Shown: positions 1 through 7,880 of the stretch, piece after piece
Position numbering within the stretch: position 1 is the first letter of the stretch
Layout: each line of letters opens with the position of its first letter
Assembly (NCBI RefSeq): GCF_003710915.1
Contig: NZ_RHHR01000008.1
Span: 146,019 to 210,018 of the forward strand
Direction: 5' to 3'
DNA length: 64,000 nt
Source: Brevibacillus invocatus
GTDB taxonomy: Bacteria > Bacillota > Bacilli > Brevibacillales > Brevibacillaceae
The notes under the pieces: model-generated
What the model was told of the DNA's origin: nothing
Databases searched by the model: none
Seen by the model: the letters and a program-made list of their open reading frames with translations, nothing else
Made by a program: the position numbers and the translations under genes

Positions 1-436
1 GTGCGGGGATGCCCGTACGGCGGAGCAGCTCTACTGTCCGCGAGAAGGCATCCTGCTTTGAGCACTTTTGATGTTGCGTGATCGCTTCCGCTATTTGATC
101 TCCGATGGTAAATACCGGATTGAGTGATGTCATCGGGTCCTGAAAGATCATGGAGATCTCATTACCCCGAATTTGCTGCATCTGATCGATTGAAAGCGCA
201 AGAAGGTTGGTTCCCTGGTAGCAGATTTCCCCTAGGTAGTTCGTCTTTTTCTCGTCCAGCAGACGCAGTATCGATTCGGCGGTAACACTTTTTCCGCAAC
301 CGGATTCCCCTACGACCCCGACTGTCTCTCCCGCATCGACATGGAAGGAGACGCCATCAACCGCTGTAACCACACCGCGTTCCGTAGAAAAGGAAGTCTT
401 CAATTCCTTGATCTCCAGCAGATGCTTATATGCCAT
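1..436 (-). CDS. Dipeptide/oligopeptide ABC transporter ATP-binding protein, DppD type (partial)
   Basis: Only the first 145 codons lie in the window; the rest runs off the left edge. The protein would hydrolyse ATP at the membrane to drive peptide import with the permeases and lipoprotein encoded upstream. The Walker A motif GESGCGKS is at residues 43-50 and the Q-loop, FQDPMTSLNP, follows near residue 99. That Q-loop wording is typical of the DppD/OppD branch. The start is the ATG at 436, preceded by a GAAGGGGGAGG-type ribosome site and 16 nt from the upstream permease. It is the fourth gene of an operon SBP-DppB-DppC-DppD, and a DppF-type partner is expected outside the window. Family assignment is secure; substrate is inferred. 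Confidence 0.93.
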   Translation of the reverse strand, partial: MAYKHLLEIKELKTSFSTERGVVTAVDGVSFHVDAGETVGVVGESGCGKSVTAESILRLLDEKKTNYLGEICYQGTNLLALSIDQMQQIRGNEISMIFQDPMTSLNPVFTIGDQIAEAITQHQKCSKQDAFSRTVELLRRTGIPA

Positions 437-452
437 GCTTCCTCCCCCTTCT

Positions 453-1346
453 CTACTTTTTCGTCTGGCTGTTGCGGGGATCGAGCAGATCGCGCAATCC
501 ATCACCAAACAAATTCAGCCCAAGCACCATCGCCATGATGAAGACTCCCGGAAATACCGTCATCCACCACGCGTTAAAGATCACGGATTTGCCGTCCAGA
601 AGAATGTTTCCCAAGCTGGGATCAGGTGCCGGAATCCCTGCTCCAAGAAAACTGAGCGCCGCTTCTGTCAATATCGATGCGGCAAAGATATAACTCGTCT
701 GGATAATCAAAGGTGATGTCGAGTTCGGGGCCATGTGCACCCAAATGATCCTCCACGCACTCGCTCCTTGGGAACGCAAGGCTTCGATGTATATTTGCTC
801 CCGAACGACCAAGGCGACAGAGCGAACAACCCGGGCCACGGATGGCGTGTAGACGATGACCAGTGCCAGGATTACATTGCTTTTCATCGGCCCCATCGCT
901 GCGACGATCGCAATCGCCAATAATATAGAAGGAAAAGCGAATAAACCATCGCAAATCCGCATGAGAACATGGTCCAAAATCGCGTAGTAGGCACAGAGCA
1001 ACCCAATGACCAAGCCAAGGAAGGAAGCGACCAGCGCGACAGAAAAGCCGACTGAGATGGATACCTGCGCTCCATACAGAACACGGCTGAATAAATCCCT
1101 GCCGAAGTTATCGGTTCCAAACCAATGCTCAGAACTCGGTGCCTGCAATCTGTTTTTCGGATCGACCTCCAATGGCCCATAGGTCGTCAAAAAGGGAGCA
1201 ATCCATACGAGCAGAATGATGACAAGCAAAATCGCGGAGCCCGTAACTGCAAATCTGTTGCCCCAAAAACGGCGGATATTGCGCTGCCGATGCTCTCTTT
1301 TGATCTCCAGCATCGAAAAAACGTCCCGTTCCGTAATCACTTTCAT
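453..1346 (-). CDS. ABC transporter permease, DppC/OppC family
   Basis: A 297-residue inner-membrane permease with an N-terminal OppC-type cytoplasmic arm and first membrane span near residues 35-52, then a cluster of hydrophobic spans. The conserved GTDNFGRDLFSRVLYG element (residues 77-92) marks the DppC family, and the EAA loop that docks the ATPase (EALRSQGASAWRI, from about 188) is intact. It pairs with the DppB-type permease 5 nt upstream and with the ATPase 16 nt downstream. A ribosome site AGAGAGGTAG precedes the ATG. The transported ligand is probably a short peptide, judged from the solute-binding protein, but nickel or opine transport by this family cannot be excluded from sequence alone. 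Confidence 0.93.
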   Translation of the reverse strand: MKVITERDVFSMLEIKREHRQRNIRRFWGNRFAVTGSAILLVIILLVWIAPFLTTYGPLEVDPKNRLQAPSSEHWFGTDNFGRDLFSRVLYGAQVSISVGFSVALVASFLGLVIGLLCAYYAILDHVLMRICDGLFAFPSILLAIAIVAAMGPMKSNVILALVIVYTPSVARVVRSVALVVREQIYIEALRSQGASAWRIIWVHMAPNSTSPLIIQTSYIFAASILTEAALSFLGAGIPAPDPSLGNILLDGKSVIFNAWWMTVFPGVFIMAMVLGLNLFGDGLRDLLDPRNSQTKK

Positions 1347-1351
1347 GCGAA

Positions 1352-2308
1352 CTACCTCTCTTTACGATTCAGACGAACCCTGGGGTCAACAATCCCGTAA
1401 AGCAAGTCGACGATTAAATTGAGCAAGACATATGTGACCGTGATCAACAGTACTGTGCCCTGAATGACAGCATAATCCCTTCTCTCCACAGAGCTGATGA
1501 TCAATTGACCGATACCCGGAATATTGAACACCGTTTCCACGACAGCAGCACCCGTGACCAGTCCGCCAAACGTCTCGCCGATCACCGTCAAAATCGGAAT
1601 ACATGCATTGCGGAGAGCATGCTTATAGATGACCATTGTCTCTTTCAAGCCTTTGGCTCTCGCCGTTTTGATGTAATTGTCTGCGATAATGTCCAGCATC
1701 GAGGAACGGGTCATCCTCGCAATCAAGGCCGCTTGCATGAAGCCGAGTGCAAGTGCCGGCAGGATGAGATAGCGCAGGTGGTTCCACAAGCCAGAGCTGA
1801 GCGGCTTGTACCCTGCTACCGGGAGCCATTTCAGCTGGACGGCGAAGAGTAGAATAAGGAACAAGCCAAGCAGAAAGCTGGGCACCGAGATTCCAAACAA
1901 GGACACGCCCATAACGGCCTGATCGATCATGGTCCCTCTGCGCCGTGCAGCCATAATCCCGATCGGTATAGCAATCAGGATCGCGATAATCTGCGCCAAG
2001 ATCGCAACAGAAACGGTCGGACCCAGATGTTCCCAAAAAGCCTGGGTGACGGGTACATCCGAAAAATAGGATCTGCCCAAATCACCCTGCAAGACATTGG
2101 CCAGCCAATGGAAGAACTGAACGGCAAGCGGGAGATCGAGGCCGAGCTGTGAACGCAGCTCGGCTATCTCCTTTTCTCCTGCCTCATCCCCCAGCATGAC
2201 CGCCGCCGGATCGCCTGGAGTGAGATGTACAATCATAAAAACCACGACGGCTACTACTGCCAGAATGGGTAGCATGGATAGAAGACGCTTCAGGATGTAT
2301 CCACTCAA
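1352..2308 (-). CDS. ABC transporter permease, DppB/OppB family
   Basis: A 318-residue permease with the family's N-terminal span, the periplasm-side LTPGDPA element near residue 30 and a LQGDLGRSYF motif around residue 95. These are followed by five hydrophobic spans and the EAA loop TARAKGLKETMVIYKHALRN. It forms the heterodimeric channel with the downstream DppC-type permease. Its start lies 14 nt after the stop of the solute-binding protein gene, so the two are translated from one message. Nothing is truncated or unusual. Function as a peptide-class importer permease is known for the family; the specific substrate is inferred from context. Confidence 0.93.
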   Translation of the reverse strand: MSGYILKRLLSMLPILAVVAVVVFMIVHLTPGDPAAVMLGDEAGEKEIAELRSQLGLDLPLAVQFFHWLANVLQGDLGRSYFSDVPVTQAFWEHLGPTVSVAILAQIIAILIAIPIGIMAARRRGTMIDQAVMGVSLFGISVPSFLLGLFLILLFAVQLKWLPVAGYKPLSSGLWNHLRYLILPALALGFMQAALIARMTRSSMLDIIADNYIKTARAKGLKETMVIYKHALRNACIPILTVIGETFGGLVTGAAVVETVFNIPGIGQLIISSVERRDYAVIQGTVLLITVTYVLLNLIVDLLYGIVDPRVRLNRKER

Positions 2309-2322
2309 ACCAAGCTACCTCC

Positions 2323-3978
2323 CTACTTTTTCGTTGTACTTACATTCCACAGGATGGGTCCGATGACGTCCTGCAGTCCTTGCACATGATTGGCCACAGC
2401 AGCCATGTTCACGCGATTCCCCAGCTTGATGATCGGCAGTTCTTGCCACACCAACGCTTGCAGCTGATCCACCAGGGGCTTGGCTTCCGCGATGGACGGT
2501 GCGCTCTGAATCTCATCCAAGAGCTTGTCGATCTCCGGGCTGTTCGTCCAGCCTGGATAGCCGCCGCGAGAATCCAGGAATGGCAGCTGATGCAAGGTCG
2601 GACGAACCGCAAAGCCGACAACGAAGAAATCCCATACCTTCTCATCCTTGCGTCGTTCTTGCATCGTCGGCCAGTCGTACACATCCAGCTTGGCATTCAA
2701 CCCGATGGCTTGGAGCTGCTGCTGAGCCACAACCGCAGCATTGTAATAATCGGGGTAGTCGCGGGTCACCAGAATCGTCACTTCTTCCCCTTTGTAGCCG
2801 GATTCAGCCAGAAGCTGCTTTGCTTTGTCCAGATTGTGCTGATTGTATTCTTCTTTCCCTGCCTGGCTGTGCCAGTCGGACTGATTCGGTAGGGCCAATC
2901 CGGAATCGAGGGTGTAATAGCGTGAATCCCGATAAGCCGAGATCAGGATTTCCTCGATGTCCAATGCTGCATTGACCGCTTGGCGTGCTTTCACATTGCT
3001 GAAGAGGCCAGATTTCTTGTTAAACACAAAGGTCGTCATGCCGCCCTCACTGACAAAGCTGCTTACATCTGGTGAGTTTTCGATTTGCTCAGCGTTGTCA
3101 AACGGGATACTGAAGGCGATGTCGTATTCCCCTGTTGTGATTCCCGCCACCCGCGTCGACTCGTCCGTGACATAGTGGAAGTACAAATCATCCACCAGCG
3201 CTTCCTTCTTGCCGCCCAACCCGTCACTTGCTTCAGTACGAGACGCATAGTCCGGATATTTTTTCAGATGCACGTATTGGTCCTGCTTCCATTCCTCCAG
3301 TTGGAAAGGACCTGTACCGATAAAGGTTTTTACGGCCTCTACGCCGCTTTCCTCGATGATTTCCTTTGGCATGATCGCAGGAAACGGAGCAGTATCCGCT
3401 AAAATATGTAAGGTCAGAAGTGAAGGCTTTTGCAGGGTCAAAACCACCGTGCCTGGATCTTTGGCTGTGAATGCAGCCCCAGACAGATTGGCTTTTCCTT
3501 GTGTCGAAACCTTCAGCCATTTATTCATGGACGCAACCACGTCGTCAGCTGTCATTTCCTTGCCGTTATGGAATTTGACGCCCTTTCGCAGAGGGAAGGT
3601 GATGGACAGTCCATCCTGGCTCACCTCATAGGATTCCGCAAGCATCGGTACCACTTCGTATTTGCTGTTCAAGGTCACCAGCGGCTCAAAAATCTGCCGG
3701 GCGATGTCTTTGGTCGAGGCATTAGTTGTCGTGTGCGGGTCAAGCGTTGCTGCCTTGGCCGGATAGGCGATGTTGATAACTCCCCCAGTGGCTGGGCTCT
3801 CCGCTTGGGTGGAATTGCCTTGAGCTGATGTCGAACCGGAGCCGGCATTCCCCTCGCTAGTATGACCACCTGTCGTCTGGCCGCCGCATGCTGTCAATGC
3901 AAAGACACTTGCCAGAAGTATGGGCAACAGCTTCTTTTTCAAAGGTGAATCAGTGAATAAGCTTCTTCTTTTCTCCAT
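2323..3978 (-). CDS. ABC transporter solute-binding lipoprotein, SBP family 5 (DppA/OppA/NikA class)
   Basis: A 551-residue extracytoplasmic receptor that would deliver peptides to the DppBCD complex encoded downstream. The N-terminus has a basic stretch, a hydrophobic core and a lipobox LTAC with the lipidated cysteine at residue 31. This is followed by a low-complexity Gly/Ser/Thr linker (about 32-65) and a typical SBP_bac_5 body with the LDPHTTTNAS and GTGPFQLEEW elements. Length fits the family. The ATG has a strong AAAAGGGGGAGC ribosome site. It is first in its operon; a consensus -35 lies about 140 nt upstream and a perfect 16-bp palindrome sits in the leader. Substrate not determinable from sequence. 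Confidence 0.92.
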   Translation of the reverse strand: MEKRRSLFTDSPLKKKLLPILLASVFALTACGGQTTGGHTSEGNAGSGSTSAQGNSTQAESPATGGVINIAYPAKAATLDPHTTTNASTKDIARQIFEPLVTLNSKYEVVPMLAESYEVSQDGLSITFPLRKGVKFHNGKEMTADDVVASMNKWLKVSTQGKANLSGAAFTAKDPGTVVLTLQKPSLLTLHILADTAPFPAIMPKEIIEESGVEAVKTFIGTGPFQLEEWKQDQYVHLKKYPDYASRTEASDGLGGKKEALVDDLYFHYVTDESTRVAGITTGEYDIAFSIPFDNAEQIENSPDVSSFVSEGGMTTFVFNKKSGLFSNVKARQAVNAALDIEEILISAYRDSRYYTLDSGLALPNQSDWHSQAGKEEYNQHNLDKAKQLLAESGYKGEEVTILVTRDYPDYYNAAVVAQQQLQAIGLNAKLDVYDWPTMQERRKDEKVWDFFVVGFAVRPTLHQLPFLDSRGGYPGWTNSPEIDKLLDEIQSAPSIAEAKPLVDQLQALVWQELPIIKLGNRVNMAAVANHVQGLQDVIGPILWNVSTTKK

Positions 3979-4021
3979 GATGGCTCCCCCTTTTGTGACT
4001 CTCTTCTGCGTTTGAAAGGTT

Positions 4022-4037
4022 CGAGAGGTACCTCTCG
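4022..4037. promoter_or_regulatory. Perfect 16-bp palindrome in the leader of the first peptide-transporter operon
   Basis: The sequence CGAGAGGTACCTCTCG is its own reverse complement. It lies 44 nt upstream of the solute-binding-protein start and about 80 nt downstream of the predicted promoter. It could be a repressor operator or fold as a small hairpin with a GGTACC centre in the mRNA leader. No regulator is assigned. Confidence 0.5.
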
Positions 4038-4117
4038 TTGTCTCAAATCTCTTCCGCTAGCTGCAACCTTTTGCAGGACGTAAACCCCGATTGGTTTGCT
4101 TGGAATTGTTATACAAT

Positions 4118-4146
4118 AAAATAATCCTCAAATTCTCATCTGTCAA
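4118..4146 (-). promoter_or_regulatory. Predicted sigma-A promoter for the 3978-1 peptide-transporter operon
   Basis: On the minus strand a perfect -35 TTGACA (4141-4146) is followed after 17 nt by TATTTT (4118-4123, 4 of 6 bases of the -10 consensus). It faces the solute-binding lipoprotein gene and implies a leader of about 130 nt that contains the 16-bp palindrome. Confidence 0.5.
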
Positions 4147-4190
4147 GTCGGAATTACACATTCGTCTTTTTTTCATGTAAAACGGGACAC

Positions 4191-4221
4191 GAAAAAACCC
4201 TCGAATCCATCTTCGAGGGTT
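4191..4221 (-). terminator. Intrinsic terminator, minus strand
   Basis: Ten-base perfect arms AACCCTCGAA / TTCGAGGGTT (4196-4205 and 4212-4221) with a 6-nt loop are followed on the minus strand by a run of six T. It lies just downstream of the permease remnant at 4250 and upstream of the next operon's promoter. Confidence 0.85.
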
Positions 4222-4249
4222 AGGATTTTGGCTATTCGCCAATGGCTCT

Positions 4250-4399
4250 TTACATGTCTCGCATAACCGGCGGCACTTCCTTGTAGCCCTTTGACTTGAT
4301 AGCTCCCAGGATCACCCCTGCCAAAAGCCAGCTTCCACCTACGACGTAGGTCATGGTGTCAAAGCCTGACCAGACAAAGATGTAAATGTCCGCGGCCTG
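4250..4399 (-). pseudogene. 3' remnant of an amino-acid permease (APC-type)
   Basis: Read on the minus strand, an open stretch of 49 codons without a start encodes a hydrophobic segment (TYVVGGSWLLAGVILGAI) ending in a charged tail SKGYKEVPPVMRDM and a TAA stop, then an intrinsic terminator. The span followed by a SKGYKEVPP-like tail resembles the C-terminus of amino-acid/polyamine/organocation permeases. An in-frame TAG at 4400-4402 and the absence of the remaining ~400 codons show that it is a leftover. The gene was probably deleted when the quinone-oxidoreductase gene next door (4448-5437) was joined here. Family assignment rests on a short stretch and is tentative. Confidence 0.6.
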
Positions 4400-4447
4400 C
4401 TAGTGTTGTTCACTGCTCTCTCTCCCGTAGCTGCTTCATTTTAGACC

Positions 4448-5437
4448 CTATTCGCTCAACGCTTCATCTACAACCAGCAAGACTTTCCCCGTACTTTTAC
4501 GACTTTCCACCCATTCATGTGCTCTGGCAGCCTCACTCAGCGAGAAAGTACCCCCGATTTTGATTTGCAATCGCCCCTGAGAAAGGAAAGGGATAACTTG
4601 TTCGGCAGTACGGCGCAGTTGTTCCGGACGTTTTTGCCGAGTGGTGCCAAAGCTGAATCCGAGAACAGAACGGCAGCTCGCATGCAAATCCACCGTCTGG
4701 AAGCTTCCGATCTCTCCACTGGCATTTCCGAAATGGACGAGCCGTCCGTATGGAGCCAGGCACGTCATGCTTTTTTCAGAAACGCGCCCGGAGATCGAAT
4801 CCAAAATGATATTGGCTCCCTCCCCTTGTGTCCATTCATTGACCTTCTCGGCAAAATCCTCCTGTTCATGACAAATCACGTGATCCGCGCCAGCCTCAAG
4901 TACGATCCCCGACTTGCTCTCACTACCCACGGTTCCAATCACTTTTCCTGCTCCCAAAAGCTTTGCCAGCTGGATCGCGGTCGTTCCGATTCCCCCTGCT
5001 GCTGCATGGATCAGTACGGTTTCTCCCGATTCTATTCTTGCTACCTCGGCAAGCAGCTTGTACGCGGTAAAAGAGACGATCGGACTCGCTGCTGCCGCCC
5101 TGAAATCCAAGCTGTCCGGGATGGCAAAAGTCAGCGCTTCATCCGCTACGACATACTCCGCATAGGAACCCTGGCTTGGGAAAGCGATGACTCTTTGCCC
5201 TATTTGAAAATGTTCCACTTCCGTACCCACACGCTCGATCACTCCGGCGACATCCAATCCCGGAATAAAAGGAAGCTTTCCCCCTTTTTTCCCATACCGG
5301 GATTTGATATCAGCAAAATTCACACTGGTCGCGACGGTTCGGATCAAAATCTGCTTCGGCATCATTTCCGGCATCTCGACGTCTGTATAGATCATGTTTT
5401 CGGGTCCACCGTACCCCGTAACAAGAATAGCTTTCAT
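4448..5437 (-). CDS. NAD(P)H:quinone oxidoreductase, zinc-independent MDR family
   Basis: A 329-residue cytoplasmic medium-chain reductase. The GroES-like N-terminal domain contains GLDVAGVIERVGTEVEHF without the zinc-binding cysteine cluster of alcohol dehydrogenases. The Rossmann domain carries the NAD(P)H motif AAAGGIGTTAIQLAKLLGAG near residues 145-165, as in QOR/Qor-like proteins. It reduces quinones or alpha,beta-unsaturated carbonyls with NAD(P)H in the characterised relatives. It is transcribed toward the permease remnant and away from the symporter gene at 5607, from which it is separated by about 170 nt. No operon partner is apparent. The start ATG has the AGGAGGAG ribosome site. 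Confidence 0.88.
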   Translation of the reverse strand: MKAILVTGYGGPENMIYTDVEMPEMMPKQILIRTVATSVNFADIKSRYGKKGGKLPFIPGLDVAGVIERVGTEVEHFQIGQRVIAFPSQGSYAEYVVADEALTFAIPDSLDFRAAAASPIVSFTAYKLLAEVARIESGETVLIHAAAGGIGTTAIQLAKLLGAGKVIGTVGSESKSGIVLEAGADHVICHEQEDFAEKVNEWTQGEGANIILDSISGRVSEKSMTCLAPYGRLVHFGNASGEIGSFQTVDLHASCRSVLGFSFGTTRQKRPEQLRRTAEQVIPFLSQGRLQIKIGGTFSLSEAARAHEWVESRKSTGKVLLVVDEALSE

Positions 5438-5525
5438 CTGTATCTCCTCCTACTCGCATGATTCAAGGTATCGCGCTTGGCCTTTGAATACTTCGTAGAC
5501 TTCGTCCTTCATATCGTAACATCAT

Positions 5526-5555
5526 TTGGAATTTTTCTGCTGAATATGTTATATT
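5526..5555 (+). promoter_or_regulatory. Predicted promoter of the symporter-dapF operon
   Basis: TTGGAA (5526-5531), an 18-nt spacer and TATATT (5550-5555) form a plausible sigma-A promoter about 50 nt before the symporter start. The -10 element overlaps the CodY-box match at 5552-5566. Confidence 0.5.
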
Positions 5556-5566
5556 TTCAGAAGATT
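5552..5566. promoter_or_regulatory. CodY-box candidate
   Basis: TATTTTCAGAAGATT matches 13 of 15 bases of the published CodY consensus AATTTTCWGAAAATT. It overlaps the -10 region and presumed start site of the operon encoding the dicarboxylate/amino-acid symporter and DapF. That position would give repression when branched-chain amino acids and GTP are plentiful. Binding is inferred from the motif. Confidence 0.6.
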
Positions 5567-5606
5567 TAAAATTAAATCTTTCACTCGAAAGGGAGACTGA
5601 TCTTTC

Positions 5607-6869
5607 ATGGTTCATGCATCTAAAAACAGCGTCTGGCAGTCGTACCGTTATCCCATCATGCTCCTGATCTGCATTGCGATCGGGGCTATCGCCGGCACGA
5701 TTATGGGGAAAGATGCCGAGGTATTGAAACCATTCGGGGACATCTTCATCAATATGATGTTTACGGTTGTCGTCCCCCTCGTCTTCGTGAATATCAGCAG
5801 CGCAGTCGCCAATATCGTCGACTTGAAGCGCTTGGGAAAAATCCTGGGGATCATGCTTGCTGTCTTCATCATCACCGGGATCATTTCCGCCACAATGATG
5901 CTCGTCGGTGTCTCCATCTTTCCTCCAGCCGAAGGAATCAATCTGGAATTAAAGGCACCAGAGGAAATCAATCAGCTGAATACAGCAGACCAGTTTGTTC
6001 AGGCATTTACCGTCTCGAATTTCAGTGATCTTCTATCCCGAAAAAATATGCTCGCACTTATTGTCTTCTCCATTTTATTTGGGTTATCGGTTAGTCTGGC
6101 CGGAGAGAAGGGGCGAAAGGTTGCAGATGGACTAACCGCCTTGTCAGACGTTATGATCAAGATGATCAAAATCCTGATGTATTACGCGCCTATCGGTTTG
6201 GGAGCTTACTTTGCCAACCTGGTTGGGGTGTTCGGTCCAGACCTGCTTGGATCCTACGCCAGAGCGATGGCCATCTACTATCCGATTTCCTTTCTCTATT
6301 TCTTCCTTGCATTCACGATTTACGCGTATTTGGCAGTGGGAAAACAAGGGCCTCGCATCTTTTGGAAAAATGCCATCTCCCCAGCTGTCACTTCCTTTGC
6401 GACTGGCAGCAGCGTGGCCACTATCCCAGTCAACTTGTCTGCAACAGAGAAAATCGGTGTACCCAAAGACATTCGCGAGATCGTCATCCCGCTGGGCGCG
6501 ACTGCTCATATGGACGGGTCCTGTCTGAGTGCAATCTTGAAAATTTCATTCATCTTCGGCCTTTTCAACATGCCTTTTCATGGAATGGATACCTATTTAA
6601 CCGCGATCATGATCGCTGTGCTGAGCGGTGTGGTGATGTCTGGCGTTCCAGGTGGTGGATTTATCGGGGAAATGCTGATTGTCACCATGTACGGCTTTCC
6701 TCCAGAAGCTTTGCCGATCATTGCGATGCTGGGCACGCTCGTCGACCCTCCTGCCACGATGGTAAACGCTACGGGAGACACAGTCGCAAGTATGCTGGTA
6801 GCGAGAATCGTCGACGGCAAGGAATGGATGAAAAAGAAAGTGATGGGCAGTCACAGCGAAACTGCTTAA
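5607..6869 (+). CDS. Dicarboxylate/amino acid:cation symporter (DAACS family)
   Basis: A 420-residue membrane carrier of the GltP/GltT/DctA fold that moves glutamate, aspartate, C4-dicarboxylates or small neutral amino acids with H+ or Na+. The serine-rich hairpin and signature region SFATGSSVATIPVNLSATEKIGV, followed by GATAHMDGSCLSAIL, correspond to the family's substrate- and cation-binding segments (about residues 265-315). The usual NMDGT motif reads HMDGS, a hint that the substrate may differ from glutamate. It lies 20 nt upstream of dapF and is evidently co-transcribed, behind a promoter with a CodY box. The pairing with an amino-acid epimerase suggests uptake of an amino acid that is then epimerised; that is inference. 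Confidence 0.92.
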   Translation: MVHASKNSVWQSYRYPIMLLICIAIGAIAGTIMGKDAEVLKPFGDIFINMMFTVVVPLVFVNISSAVANIVDLKRLGKILGIMLAVFIITGIISATMMLVGVSIFPPAEGINLELKAPEEINQLNTADQFVQAFTVSNFSDLLSRKNMLALIVFSILFGLSVSLAGEKGRKVADGLTALSDVMIKMIKILMYYAPIGLGAYFANLVGVFGPDLLGSYARAMAIYYPISFLYFFLAFTIYAYLAVGKQGPRIFWKNAISPAVTSFATGSSVATIPVNLSATEKIGVPKDIREIVIPLGATAHMDGSCLSAILKISFIFGLFNMPFHGMDTYLTAIMIAVLSGVVMSGVPGGGFIGEMLIVTMYGFPPEALPIIAMLGTLVDPPATMVNATGDTVASMLVARIVDGKEWMKKKVMGSHSETA

Positions 6870-6889
6870 TGTAGAAGGAGTGCACGGAC

Positions 6890-7744
6890 ATGACGGCAAA
6901 AACGATTCCTTTTTCAAAAATGAATGGCTGTGGCAATGACTTCATCGTCATCGACAACCGCGAGCAAATCATGGATGGCTTCGAGCTTTCCACCTTTGTC
7001 AAAAACATCTGTTCACGGGGCACCTCATTGGGCGCTGACGGATTTATGATGCTCGAAAGCTCAGATCTCGCGGACTTCAAGATGCGCTATTTCAATGCAG
7101 ACGGCAGCGAAGGAGAAATGTGCGGCAACGGTGCGAGATGCCTGTCCCGCTTTGCTTACCTTGCCGGAGCGGTCAAGGACACGATGACGTTTGAGACGCT
7201 GGCCGGGGTGTATCAAGCTGAAATTTTTGACAACAAGCAGACGGTGAAAGTAAAGTTTCCAGACGTCTTATTAGACGAATTAAAGCTTCACCAGCCCTAT
7301 CCGCCCGGCGGTCCAGCGGCGAACTACCACTACGGGTTTGTCGGGGTTCCACATACAGTCTGGTTTGTCGAGGAGCTAGCCAAGATCGACGATCAGCAGA
7401 TTATACAGTGGGGAAAACAGGTTCGCTATAACGAGCAGCTTTTCCCTCAAGGAACCAACGTGAATTTCATCGAAGTAATCGGCCGACAAACCCTTCAGAT
7501 TCGCACGTATGAGCGCGGTGTAGAGGCGGAAACGTACGCATGCGGCTCAGGATCGACAGCCGCAGCCATTATCGCTGGAATCATGGAAGTGGTCGATCCC
7601 GATTTGCCCGTGTACCTGCAAACACGAGGAGGTTTGCTTACGATTTCCTATGAATTGGCAGGCGGTGTTTCCCGCGACATCTTTATGGAGGGAAATGCCA
7701 AGCTCGTAGCGACCGGCGAGCTGCTGCCGGATTCCTGGATGTAA
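6890..7744 (+). CDS. dapF: Diaminopimelate epimerase
   Basis: A 284-residue cytoplasmic, cofactor-independent epimerase that interconverts LL- and meso-diaminopimelate in the lysine/peptidoglycan pathway. The two catalytic cysteines are in EMCGNGARC (about residue 80) and ACGSGSTAA (about 222), and the N-terminal KMNGCGNDFIVIDN signature is complete. A ribosome site AAGGAG lies 9 nt before the ATG and the symporter stop is 20 nt upstream. An intrinsic terminator follows at 7782. Housekeeping dapF is usually with other lysine genes; here it is paired with an importer in an island rich in D-amino-acid enzymes, so a catabolic or salvage role is possible. The family call is secure. Confidence 0.95.
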   Translation: MTAKTIPFSKMNGCGNDFIVIDNREQIMDGFELSTFVKNICSRGTSLGADGFMMLESSDLADFKMRYFNADGSEGEMCGNGARCLSRFAYLAGAVKDTMTFETLAGVYQAEIFDNKQTVKVKFPDVLLDELKLHQPYPPGGPAANYHYGFVGVPHTVWFVEELAKIDDQQIIQWGKQVRYNEQLFPQGTNVNFIEVIGRQTLQIRTYERGVEAETYACGSGSTAAAIIAGIMEVVDPDLPVYLQTRGGLLTISYELAGGVSRDIFMEGNAKLVATGELLPDSWM

Positions 7745-7781
7745 CATGTCAGGCAAGCTGACAAGCATCAGCTACACAAAC

Positions 7782-7825
7782 AAGCCTCCCTTTCAAGCAA
7801 TCGCGGAAAAGGAGGCTTTTCCTTT
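7782..7825 (+). terminator. Intrinsic terminator after dapF
   Basis: Arms AAGCCTCC (7782-7789) and GGAGGCTT (7811-7818) with a 21-nt loop are followed by a T-rich run. It closes the symporter-dapF transcript. Confidence 0.75.
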
Positions 7826-7880
7826 TATGTTAAACGAGATACGATTACAGGCAACAGTTTCCCATTAGGAGGCCTTCTCT

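Noticed and set aside
4517..5461. Long plus-strand open frame of over 300 codons
   Set aside because: It lies fully opposite the quinone oxidoreductase, which has clear family motifs and a ribosome site; the antisense translation has no recognisable domain.
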